This document shows, piece after piece, positions 40,238 through 47,890 of a DNA stretch of 63,318 nucleotides; positions within the stretch are counted from its first letter, which is position 1; every line of letters begins with the position of its first letter. Made by a program: the position numbers and the translations under genes. The stretch is taken from positions 1 through 63,318 of the forward strand of contig NZ_JAHUWH010000023.1 of the NCBI RefSeq assembly GCF_019219095.1. The letters are read 5' to 3'. The notes below the pieces were generated by a model. That model was not told the origin of the DNA, made no database searches, and saw nothing but the letters and a program-made list of their open reading frames with translations. The DNA is from Acidovorax sp. sic0104 (GTDB lineage: Bacteria; Pseudomonadota; Gammaproteobacteria; Burkholderiales; Burkholderiaceae_C).

Positions 40238-40468
40238 TCAAATGGTTTCGTTGCCCGGATCGTCGCCCAATAGGTCCAGGCTATTGCTCAGGCGGGCACG
40301 GGTTTCCTTGCGCTCAAGCAGCTTGTTCTGCGCGGGCAGCGGCAGGTCGGTGAAACGGATCACACCGCGCGCGATCAGCAGCTCGATCAGATCTTCCGTG
40401 ACGCGCGCAAGCCCCGCATCGGAGGAGCTCAGCGGGTTGTCGTGGGAGGGCAGGCTTTTTTCAGGCAT
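40238..40468 (-). CDS. Small conserved protein of the adhesin export operon (76 aa)
   Basis: This 76-residue protein starts at the ATG at 40466-40468, two bases after the stop of the LuxR-type gene. It contains LARVTEDLIELLIARGVIRF and TDLPLPAQNKLLERKETR. From memory this matches the C-terminal part of small proteins mis-annotated as tryptophan synthase beta subunit-like, found in several proteobacteria. There is no signal peptide or membrane segment. Its position between the exporter operon and lapA suggests a role in adhesin production or secretion, which is inference. Confidence 0.75.
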   Translation of the reverse strand: MPEKSLPSHDNPLSSSDAGLARVTEDLIELLIARGVIRFTDLPLPAQNKLLERKETRARLSNSLDLLGDDPGNETI

Positions 40469-40470
40469 GG

Positions 40471-41136
40471 TCAGGCATGGGAGGTCGGCCCCTGTGAGTA
40501 CTGCGGCCCCTGGTTCATGCGCAGGACCAGCTGCACGCGGTCGCGCACCCCAAGCTTCTCGAAAGCGGCCCCCAGGTGCGCCTTGACGGTGCGCTCCGAA
40601 ATGAACAGCAGGTCCGCGATCTCCTTGTTGGAAAACCCCTTGGCCACCGCGCGCGCCACCTCCAGCTCCCGCGAGGACAGCAGCTGCTGCAGGTCCTGCT
40701 GCGCCTGGGGAGACGCCAGCGGCGCCGTCAGGCCTGCCGTGGCGGCGGCCAGGCGGGCCACGAGGGATGAGCCCATCCACACGCCACCGTGCTGCACCAC
40801 CAGCGCCACCTCCCTGAGCATCTCGGGCACGGCGAACAGGTGGCAGTAGGCGCGTGCGCCTTCGTTGATGGCCCTGAGGGCTTCGCGCTCGTCCGGCACG
40901 CCGGACGCCACGACCACGCGCGCGCGCTTGTCCGAGCGGACCAGCTCGGAGAGCAGCGCCGGCCACTCGGGGTACTCGGTGCTCAGCCACACGATGGCCG
41001 AGCGCCCGCCCCCGGCACCGCGCAGGACTTCCACCAGCGCGGGCCACTGCTGCCTGTCCACGCGCGTCCCCTGCGGGAACGCGGCACCCCAGCGGTCCAG
41101 GGACTGCGCCACTTCGCTGGCCAGGTAATGGTTCAT
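40471..41136 (-). CDS. LuxR/NarL-type regulator with degenerate receiver domain
   Basis: This 221-residue protein has a C-terminal LuxR helix-turn-helix (about 155-215, LSSRELEVARAVAKGFSNKE and FISERTVKAHLG). Its N-terminal half is receiver-like (AIVWLSTEYPEWPALL; ALRAINEGARAYCHLF). The phospho-acceptor position appears to lack Asp (WLSTEYPEW), so it may act without phosphorylation. The ATG at 41134-41136 is chosen because GAGAGG lies 8 nt upstream; an in-frame GTG at 41143-41145 would overlap the lapC stop. Its location inside the adhesin export operon suggests it controls lapA. Confidence 0.88.
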   Translation of the reverse strand: MNHYLASEVAQSLDRWGAAFPQGTRVDRQQWPALVEVLRGAGGGRSAIVWLSTEYPEWPALLSELVRSDKRARVVVASGVPDEREALRAINEGARAYCHLFAVPEMLREVALVVQHGGVWMGSSLVARLAAATAGLTAPLASPQAQQDLQQLLSSRELEVARAVAKGFSNKEIADLLFISERTVKAHLGAAFEKLGVRDRVQLVLRMNQGPQYSQGPTSHA

Positions 41137-41141
41137 CGCAT

Positions 41142-42557
41142 TCACCTCTCGGACAGTGCATTCGCCTTGGCGCGCAGCACCGGCTTGAGCAGATAGGACA
41201 GCACCGTCTTCTTGCCCGTCATGATGTCCACCTGCGCCACCATGCCGGGGATGATGGGCAGGCTCGGGCCCAGGCTGGCCTTGCGCGTGCGCACGCGCAC
41301 CAGGTAGTTGGCGTTGCCTTTTTCATCGACCACGGAGTCCGCGCTGATGTTCACCACCTCGGCCGCGAGGCCGCCATAGATCGAGAAGTCGTAGGCCGTG
41401 AACTTGACCATGGCCTCCTGCCCCGGGTGCAGGAAGGCGATGTCGCGCGGGCTGACCTGCGCCTCCAGGATGAGCGCATCGTCCAGCGGCACGATCTCCA
41501 CCACCTCCTTGCCCGGCTGCACCACGCCGCCCACGGTGTTGACCAGGAGGCGCTTGACCGTGCCGCGCACCGGTGAGCGGATGTCCGCGTGCTTGACCTT
41601 GTCGGCCAGCGCCCGGCCGCCTTCGGAAAGGCTTGAGAGCTTGCTCATGGTCTCGGACAGCTCGGCGCTCATCTGATTGCGGGCGGTGAGCTGCACCTCC
41701 TCGATGCGCCGCGAGGCCTCCTGGATCGCCGCGTGCACACGCGAGATCTGGGCATCGGCCTGCTCGCGGTCGCCGCGCAGGCGCGCCACCTCGCGGTCCA
41801 GCCTCAGCACCTCCACCTCGGACACCGCTCCGGTGGCCACCATGGGCTTGGTCGCGTTCAGCTCCTTGAGCATCAGCTCGAGCCCCCGCTCGGCCTGCTC
41901 CTTGCGAGCGCGCACCTCGTTGAGCTCCTGCTGGCGCTGAGCGAGCTGGTTCTGCGAGATGGAAACCTGCGCGCTGATCTCCTCGCGCCGCGATCGGTAC
42001 AACCGCATCTCCTGCGCCACGATGTCGGGCGCGTCGCGCAGCAAATCGGGCGGCGGGATGAAACTGCCCCCCTGCGTGAGCGCCTGCAGGCGCAGCGCCT
42101 TGGCCTGCAGCGCGAGCAGGCTGGCGCGGCTTTCGAGCATGGTGGACAGAAAACGCGTGGAGTCCACGCGCAGCAGCAGTTGCCCCGGCTCCACGATCTG
42201 TCCCTCGCGCACGGCCAGCGTCTCCACCACGCCGCCGTCCACGCTCTGGATCACCTGCACCTGGCTCGTTGGCACGACCTTGCCGTCGCCGCGCGTCACC
42301 TCGTCCAGCTCCGCATACGCTGCCCACACCAGCAGAAGCAGCAGGAACAGCACCGCCAGTCGCAGCAGGATGCGCGCGCGCAGCGGCTCCTGCTGTAGGC
42401 GCGCCCAGTCGGCGTCGCCCGCCCAGTCCAGCGCATCGCTCCCACCTGCGGGGGCCAGCCGTCGCAGGGCGCGGCCGAACACCGAGTCGCTGGCAGCGCC
42501 CCCGGTCTTGACGACCTTGCCGATCTGCTCGAAGGCTTTCTGGTTGAGTTCAGCCAT
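41142..42557 (-). CDS. lapC: Type I secretion membrane-fusion protein LapC (HlyD family)
   Basis: This 471-residue protein has one membrane helix near residues 65-85 (LAVLFLLLLLVWAAYAELDE). A lipoyl-like half follows (VDGGVVETLAVREGQIVEPG), then long coiled coils (about 150-300) and the C-terminal HlyD domain with IRSPVRGTVKRLLVNTVGGV. It bridges the ABC exporter and the TolC-type pore. It lies 9 nt downstream of lapB and its stop is 5 nt before the LuxR-type ATG, so the genes are co-transcribed. Confidence 0.93.
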   Translation of the reverse strand: MAELNQKAFEQIGKVVKTGGAASDSVFGRALRRLAPAGGSDALDWAGDADWARLQQEPLRARILLRLAVLFLLLLLVWAAYAELDEVTRGDGKVVPTSQVQVIQSVDGGVVETLAVREGQIVEPGQLLLRVDSTRFLSTMLESRASLLALQAKALRLQALTQGGSFIPPPDLLRDAPDIVAQEMRLYRSRREEISAQVSISQNQLAQRQQELNEVRARKEQAERGLELMLKELNATKPMVATGAVSEVEVLRLDREVARLRGDREQADAQISRVHAAIQEASRRIEEVQLTARNQMSAELSETMSKLSSLSEGGRALADKVKHADIRSPVRGTVKRLLVNTVGGVVQPGKEVVEIVPLDDALILEAQVSPRDIAFLHPGQEAMVKFTAYDFSIYGGLAAEVVNISADSVVDEKGNANYLVRVRTRKASLGPSLPIIPGMVAQVDIMTGKKTVLSYLLKPVLRAKANALSER

Positions 42558-42566
42558 GGCGATCCT

Positions 42567-44729
42567 CTACACGGCCTTGCCGATGCGGCCTTGCCGCAGC
42601 GCCTGCACGACCTGCTCCTTGGGCCCGTCCGCCACCACACGGCCCGCATCCATGACGATGATCCGGTCGACCAGCGTGAGCAGCGAGGTGCGGTGGCTGA
42701 TGAGCACCATCGTGCGCCCTGCCGCGAACTCGGCCAGGCGGCGCTTGATGTCTTCTTCGCTGGAGTGGTCCATGGACGAGGTGGGCTCGTCCAGCAGCAG
42801 CACGGCCGGGTCGTTGATGACCGCGCGCGCGATGGACACCCCTTGCCGCTGCCCGCCCGACAGCGACTCGCCGCGCTCGCCCACCAGCATGTCGAAGCCC
42901 TGCGGGTGCGCGTTGACGAGCGGCAGGATGCCGCCGATCTCGGCCGCCCTGACCACCGCCGCGTCGTCGGCCAGCGGCGCGCCCAGCGTGATGTTCTCGC
43001 GCAGCGAGCCGTAGAACAGCATCACGTCCTGCTGCACGTAGCCCACCTGGCGGCGCAGCTCGGCCGGGTCGAGCTGGCGCTGGTCTATGCCGTCGATGAG
43101 CACCGCGCCGGAGCTGGGCCGGTACAGCCCCAGCATGAGCTTTTGCAGCGTGGTCTTGCCCGAGCCGATGCGCCCCAGGATGGCCACTCGCTCGCCGGGC
43201 TTGATGGACAGCGTGACGTTGCGCAGCGATGCAACCTGCTGGCCCGGGTAGCTGAAGCTCACGTCGCGCAGTTCGATGGCGCCCTGCAGCCGCCCCCGGC
43301 TGATGAAGCTCGCGCCCTCGGGGCGGTCCACCTCGCGCTTCATCATCTCGTTGAGCGATGTCAATGCGGTGGACGCCGTGTGGTACTGCACCAGCAGGCC
43401 CGACACCTGCCCGACCGGCGCCATGGCGCGCGATGCGAGCATGGTGCACGCGATGAGCCCGCCCATGGTGAGCTGCCGCTCGCCGATCATGTACACGCCC
43501 AGGATCACGATCACCAGGTTGATCAGCTGCTGCAGGAACGCGGAGCTGTTGCTGGCCGTGGCCGAGAGAAGGCGCAGCTGCACGCCCACGCGCGCCAGCA
43601 GCGCGGTGCTGCGCTCCCACTTGCGCTGCAGCGGCGCCTCGGCACCCAGGGCCTTCACCGTCTCGAAACCCACCAACGCCTCCACCAGCGTGGCGTTGCG
43701 CTGTGCGCCCGCGCGGTAGGTGGTCTCGGACAGCTCGTGCATCCGGCCCTGCACCGCCAGCGCATACAGCAGCATGATGGCCGCACCGATCAGCAAGGGG
43801 ATCAGCATCGGCCAGGAGATCCAGCCGATCACCACGATGAAGATCAGGCCGAACGGCAGGTCGATGAAGGCCACGACAGAGGCCGAGCTGATGAAGTCGC
43901 GCACGGACTCGAACGAGCGCAGGTTGGAGGCAAACGAACCCGCCGACGCGGGCCGCTGCTCCATGCGCGTGCCCAGCACCTTTTCCATGATGTGCGCCGA
44001 CAGCTTCACGTCCGCACGGCTGCTGGCCAGGTCCACGAAACGACCGCGCAACGTGCGCAACACCATGTCGCCCACCAGCATGATGGACAGCCCCAGCGCC
44101 AGCACCCACAGGGTATCGACGGCGTTGTTGGGCACCACGCGGTCGTACACGTTCATCGTGAAGATGGGCATGCCCAGCGCGAACAGATTGGCCAGCAGCG
44201 CGGCCAGCAGCACGTCGCGGTACAGGCCGTGGTTTTCCTTGAGCACCGACCAGAACCAGTGCCCATGGCGGCCCGTGCGCACCTGCGGCGCGCGGGCATC
44301 GAAGCGCTGCGCGGGGCGCACGTAGATGGCTGTCCCCAGGTAGTCGGCCTCCAGCGCCGCGCGCGACACGGTGATGGGCGCATCGCCCAGCTCGGGCAGC
44401 ACGATGCGGGCTTCTGCGCGCCGGGCGTCCCAGGCCAGCAGCACGCAGGCACGCTCGCCCTGCAGCAACAGCACGGCGGGCAGCAGCGCGTCCTTGATGA
44501 GCAACAAAGGCTCGCGCACCAGCCGGCTGCTCATGTGGGCCCGTCGCGCCGCGCGCTCGAACAGGCTGGGCGTGAGCCGGTGCTGCTCCGCCGGCAGGCC
44601 CGCCATGACCGCATCCGCCGTGGACGCAAGCCCATGTGCCTTGGCGACGATGAGCAGGCACGAAAGAAGCTCATCATTCCCGTGTGCCGCCGTGTCCGCA
44701 GGTGGCGCCACACCTGCATGTGAAACCAT
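42567..44729 (-). CDS. lapB: Type I secretion ABC exporter LapB with C39-like domain
   Basis: This 720-residue ABC transporter has an N-terminal C39 peptidase-like domain (about 1-135) without the catalytic Cys of true C39 peptidases, as expected for RTX exporters. A six-helix membrane domain (about 160-440) and an ATPase domain with Walker A GRIGSGKTT, signature LSGGQRQ and Walker B AVLLLDEPTSS follow. The ATG at 44727-44729 is preferred because AAGGA lies 7 nt upstream; an in-frame TTG six codons earlier is less likely. It is the first gene of the operon lapB-lapC-luxR-small ORF. Confidence 0.93.
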   Translation of the reverse strand: MVSHAGVAPPADTAAHGNDELLSCLLIVAKAHGLASTADAVMAGLPAEQHRLTPSLFERAARRAHMSSRLVREPLLLIKDALLPAVLLLQGERACVLLAWDARRAEARIVLPELGDAPITVSRAALEADYLGTAIYVRPAQRFDARAPQVRTGRHGHWFWSVLKENHGLYRDVLLAALLANLFALGMPIFTMNVYDRVVPNNAVDTLWVLALGLSIMLVGDMVLRTLRGRFVDLASSRADVKLSAHIMEKVLGTRMEQRPASAGSFASNLRSFESVRDFISSASVVAFIDLPFGLIFIVVIGWISWPMLIPLLIGAAIMLLYALAVQGRMHELSETTYRAGAQRNATLVEALVGFETVKALGAEAPLQRKWERSTALLARVGVQLRLLSATASNSSAFLQQLINLVIVILGVYMIGERQLTMGGLIACTMLASRAMAPVGQVSGLLVQYHTASTALTSLNEMMKREVDRPEGASFISRGRLQGAIELRDVSFSYPGQQVASLRNVTLSIKPGERVAILGRIGSGKTTLQKLMLGLYRPSSGAVLIDGIDQRQLDPAELRRQVGYVQQDVMLFYGSLRENITLGAPLADDAAVVRAAEIGGILPLVNAHPQGFDMLVGERGESLSGGQRQGVSIARAVINDPAVLLLDEPTSSMDHSSEEDIKRRLAEFAAGRTMVLISHRTSLLTLVDRIIVMDAGRVVADGPKEQVVQALRQGRIGKAV

Positions 44730-44892
44730 ATGAAGTCCTTGTTGCAAATTGTCAAAATGACTCTACGCCCATAAATCCAAAGCGCGAAGCATTTAATGGC
44801 AGGCCATTTGCCCCCAAAAAGGCCACCGAACCGGGCCGTTGTGTGCGGTTGCAGCAAAATAGGTGAATTTCCCAGCCTCCAACACCAAACCC

Positions 44893-45604
44893 ATGGTTTT
44901 CACAGAGCAGATTTCGCTGCGCCGCTATGGCGCCTCGCCAGGCAGCCACAGCCACGACCACTTCCAGGTCCTGCTCGGACTGTCGGGCGCGCTGGAGCTG
45001 GAAGTCGAAGGACGCGGCATGCTCGTGGCGCCTGGCAACGGCTGCGTGATCGCACCGGGCGACCGGCACGACTTCGCATCGGCACGCGGCAGCCTGTGCC
45101 TGGTGCTCGACAGCGGGCACGCCGCGTGGGGCCGCTGCCTGCAGGAGGGCGGCGGCACCCTGGCCCCGCCCGCTCAGGCGCTGCCGCTGGCGCAGTACCT
45201 GGCCGGCGCCCTGCAGCAGCAGCGCCCGCTCGCGCAGGCGCAGGCCCGCGCTGCTGCGCGAGGCCTGGCTGTCGGCGGCGGACGCCCCGGTCGCAACGGC
45301 GGCAAAGGACTCCCGCCGCCGCGCCATCGACTGGCCGCAACTGCAGCGATGGGCCGCGCAACAGGGGGACGCGCACCTGAGGGTGGCCGACCTGGCCGAA
45401 CGCGTGCATCTGAGCCCCAGTCAGTTCGCGGCACGCTGCCGGGACGATCTGGGTGTGAGCGCCATGGCCTGGCTGCGCGGGCTGCGCCTGGCGCAAGCGC
45501 GCCTGCTGCGGGACGGCGGCATGGCGGTGGCGGAGGTGGCACGGCGCACGGGCTACCGCTCGCCGTCGGCGCTCACGGCGGCGCTGCGGCGCGCCGGGCA
45601 GTAA
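44893..45604 (+). pseudogene. AraC-family regulator, frameshifted
   Basis: The N-terminal cupin-like domain starts MVFTEQISLRRYGASPGSHS and runs in one frame to about 45244. The downstream half continues in the +1 frame as ALLREAWLSAADAPVATAAK and then the two helix-turn-helix motifs (MADLAERVHLSPSQFAARCR and VARRTGYRSPSALTAALRRA). The frames meet at a CCC run (45245-45247), where one extra C explains the shift. With one base removed the product would be a normal ~236-residue AraC regulator. It may be a genuine pseudogene or a sequencing error. It precedes a DMT exporter in the same direction. Confidence 0.78.
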
Positions 45605-45714
45605 GACCCTGTTTGCGGTCCAGGCCGCAGCCTTCCTGTCCGGTCCCTTCTTGCGCGACGACACGCCGCAGTTGCGCGACGATGCCGGTCAGGAGAGGCC
45701 GCTAAGCTTGGACC

Positions 45715-46548
45715 ATGCAAGCCAATCTCTATGCCCTGGGCGCCATCGCGCTGTGGGCCTCGCTCGCGTCGCTGGGAGTGTCGCTCACCCATGTGCCCCC
45801 GTTCCTTCTCACGGGCATCGCGCTGATCATCGGCAGCGTGCCGGCCTGGCCGTTCGTGCTGCGCGATCCGTCGCAGTGGCGCATTCCGCTGCGCACGCTG
45901 GCGCTGGGCGTGTACGGCCTGTTCGCGTACCACTTTCTGCTGTTCATCGCGCTGCGCCACGCCCCGCCGGTGGAGGCGAACCTCGTCAACTACCTGTGGC
46001 CGCTGTTCATCGTGGTGCTCGCGCCCGTGGTGCTGCCGGGCGTGTCGCTGCGCCTGCCGCACGTGCTGGCGGCGCTGCTGGGCTTTGGTGGCGCGGCCAT
46101 CGCCATCGCGGGCGGCCGCGAGTTGAGCGGCACGCTGGCCTGGGGCTACCTGCCCGCGGTGGCTGCCGCCTTCATCTGGTCCACGTACTCGCTGCTGACC
46201 AAGCGCGTGGCAGCGTTCCCGACGACGGCCATTGGCCTGTTCGGGCTGGTGTCGGGGGTGCTGTCGCTGCTGTGCCATGTGGCCATGGAGCCTGCGGCCA
46301 GCCTGCAACCGCGCGACTGGGCGCTGCTGACCCTGCTCGGACTGGGGCCGCTCGGGGCGTCGTTCTTTCTGTGGGACAAGGCGCTCAAGCTGGGCGATGC
46401 GCGGCACATCGGCATCCTGAGCTACATCACGCCGCTGGCCTCGACGGCTTTGCTCATCGTGGTGAGCGGGCGTACCTTCAGCTGGAGCATTGCGCTGGCG
46501 ACGGCGATGATCATCGCTGCGGCCATCATAGGAATGAAAGCAAAATAG
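45715..46548 (+). CDS. DMT-superfamily exporter (EamA, YddG-like)
   Basis: This 277-residue protein has about ten hydrophobic helices and two EamA repeats (residues about 5-125 and 140-275), starting MQANLYALGAIALWASLASL. The motif PVEANLVNYLWPLFIVVLAP resembles aromatic amino-acid exporters of the YddG group. The substrate cannot be fixed from sequence. It lies downstream of the AraC-type gene, its likely regulator. The stop codon falls within a dispersed repeat copy. Confidence 0.85.
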   Translation: MQANLYALGAIALWASLASLGVSLTHVPPFLLTGIALIIGSVPAWPFVLRDPSQWRIPLRTLALGVYGLFAYHFLLFIALRHAPPVEANLVNYLWPLFIVVLAPVVLPGVSLRLPHVLAALLGFGGAAIAIAGGRELSGTLAWGYLPAVAAAFIWSTYSLLTKRVAAFPTTAIGLFGLVSGVLSLLCHVAMEPAASLQPRDWALLTLLGLGPLGASFFLWDKALKLGDARHIGILSYITPLASTALLIVVSGRTFSWSIALATAMIIAAAIIGMKAK

Positions 46549-46596
46549 GTCTCTGGCGCTTATCCAGCGAGCGCGAGCAGCTATCAATTCAGGAGT
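46541..46596. repeat. Dispersed palindromic repeat, copy 4 (between convergent genes)
   Basis: Read on the minus strand: CTGAATTGATAGCTGCTCGC, then GCTCGCTGGATAAGCGCCAG and ATTTTGC. It holds the stop codons of both the DMT exporter and the convergent MFS gene. Confidence 0.7.
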
Positions 46597-47824
46597 TCTT
46601 GCGCAATCGCAGGAACAGCCAGCCGGTGATGGACAGGTTCAGCAGGTTCCAGCCGATGCCGTTCAAGAAGGCGGCGTGGTAGCTGCCGGTGATGTCGAAG
46701 ACCCAGCCGGACATCCAGCCGCCCAGCGCCATGCCGACCAGGGTGGCCATGATCACGGCGCCCACGCGCACGCTGGCTTCGGCGGGCGGGAAGTACTCGC
46801 GCACGATGATGGCGTAGGTGGGCACGATACCGCCCTGAAACAAGCCGAACAGCGCCGAGATGACGTACAACGGCACCAGTCCGTCATACGGCAGAAAGAG
46901 CAGGAGCGCCACGCCCTGCAGGGCCGAGCCCAGCAACAGCGTGCGGATGCCGCCGATGCGGTCGCAGATCAGGCCGAACACGAGCCGGCTGACAATGCCG
47001 CAGGCCAGCATGAGCGACAGCATTCGGGCGCCCTGGGCGGCGCCGAAGCCCAGGTCCGTGCAGTAGGCCACGATGTGCACCTGCGGCATCGCCATGGCCA
47101 CGCAGCAGGCGACGCCGGCCACGCACAGCAGCGCCATGGCCGTGCCCGGCGCCAGGCCGAAGGGGCGGGCGCGGTCGATGGCGCCGGCGCCGGTGCCCGC
47201 TGCTGCTGCCGCCTGGATGGCCGGGGGGCGCTGGCGCATGCACAGCGACAGCGCGAGCATGCCCGCGCCGCAGACGACGCCCAGCGCCATATAGGTGGGC
47301 CGCCAGCCAATGGTGTCGATGCCGTACTGCACGATGGGCGGCCACAAGGCGCCCGCGATGTAGTTGCCGCTGGCGCACACCGCCACCGCGATACCGCGCC
47401 GCCGGTTCCACCACAGCGCCGTATCGGCCAGCAGCGGCGCAAAGGTGGCCGAGCTGCCGATGAACCCCATCACCGCGTGCGCCAGGCCGAAGGCCCAGAT
47501 GCTGCCGGACAACGCCGCCCCCACAAAGCCGCCCAGCACGGCCAGCGCGCCCAGCCACAGCACGGGCGGGAGGCCGTGGCGGTCCGCCAGCTTGCCCGTG
47601 AGCAGGCCGCCCAGGCCCAGGCAGACCATCATCAGCGTGTAGGGCAGCGAAGCACTGGCGCGACCCACGCCGAACTCGCTTTGCACGGCCGGCAGCACCA
47701 CCGACACCACGTACATGCTGCTGTTGCCCAGCACGACAAGGCCCAGCGTGGCCAGAAGGCGCTGCAAGGCTTGCCGCGAGTCGATGAGGGATGCGTCTGC
47801 CGGGATCTCGGGGGCAAGAGCCAA
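46589..47824 (-). CDS. MFS transporter
   Basis: This 411-residue protein has twelve predicted membrane helices. The loop 2-3 signature is GKLADRHGLPPVLWLG, and the second half has FGLICDRIGGIRTLLLG. Similar proteins are oxalate/formate or monocarboxylate-type MFS carriers, but the substrate is not identifiable. The apparent start is a TTG at 47822-47824 with GGAGG 5 nt upstream; no ATG occurs before residue 37, which would lie within the first helix. Both the ribosome-binding site and the stop codon lie inside copies of the dispersed repeat. Confidence 0.85.
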   Translation of the reverse strand: MALAPEIPADASLIDSRQALQRLLATLGLVVLGNSSMYVVSVVLPAVQSEFGVGRASASLPYTLMMVCLGLGGLLTGKLADRHGLPPVLWLGALAVLGGFVGAALSGSIWAFGLAHAVMGFIGSSATFAPLLADTALWWNRRRGIAVAVCASGNYIAGALWPPIVQYGIDTIGWRPTYMALGVVCGAGMLALSLCMRQRPPAIQAAAAAGTGAGAIDRARPFGLAPGTAMALLCVAGVACCVAMAMPQVHIVAYCTDLGFGAAQGARMLSLMLACGIVSRLVFGLICDRIGGIRTLLLGSALQGVALLLFLPYDGLVPLYVISALFGLFQGGIVPTYAIIVREYFPPAEASVRVGAVIMATLVGMALGGWMSGWVFDITGSYHAAFLNGIGWNLLNLSITGWLFLRLRKNS

Positions 47825-47875
47825 ATCAACCTCCAGCGCTTTTCCAGCAAGCGCTGGCAGCTATGAATTCAGGAA
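47821..47875. repeat. Dispersed palindromic repeat, copy 5
   Basis: This is the cleanest copy. Read on the minus strand: CTGAATTCATAGCTGCCAGC, GCTTGCTGGAAAAGCGCTGG, AGGTTGATTTGG. The AGCGCTT/AAGCGCT arms form the central hairpin. It supplies the Shine-Dalgarno sequence of the MFS gene. Confidence 0.75.
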
Positions 47876-47890
47876 TATCTCAGGCAGCGT

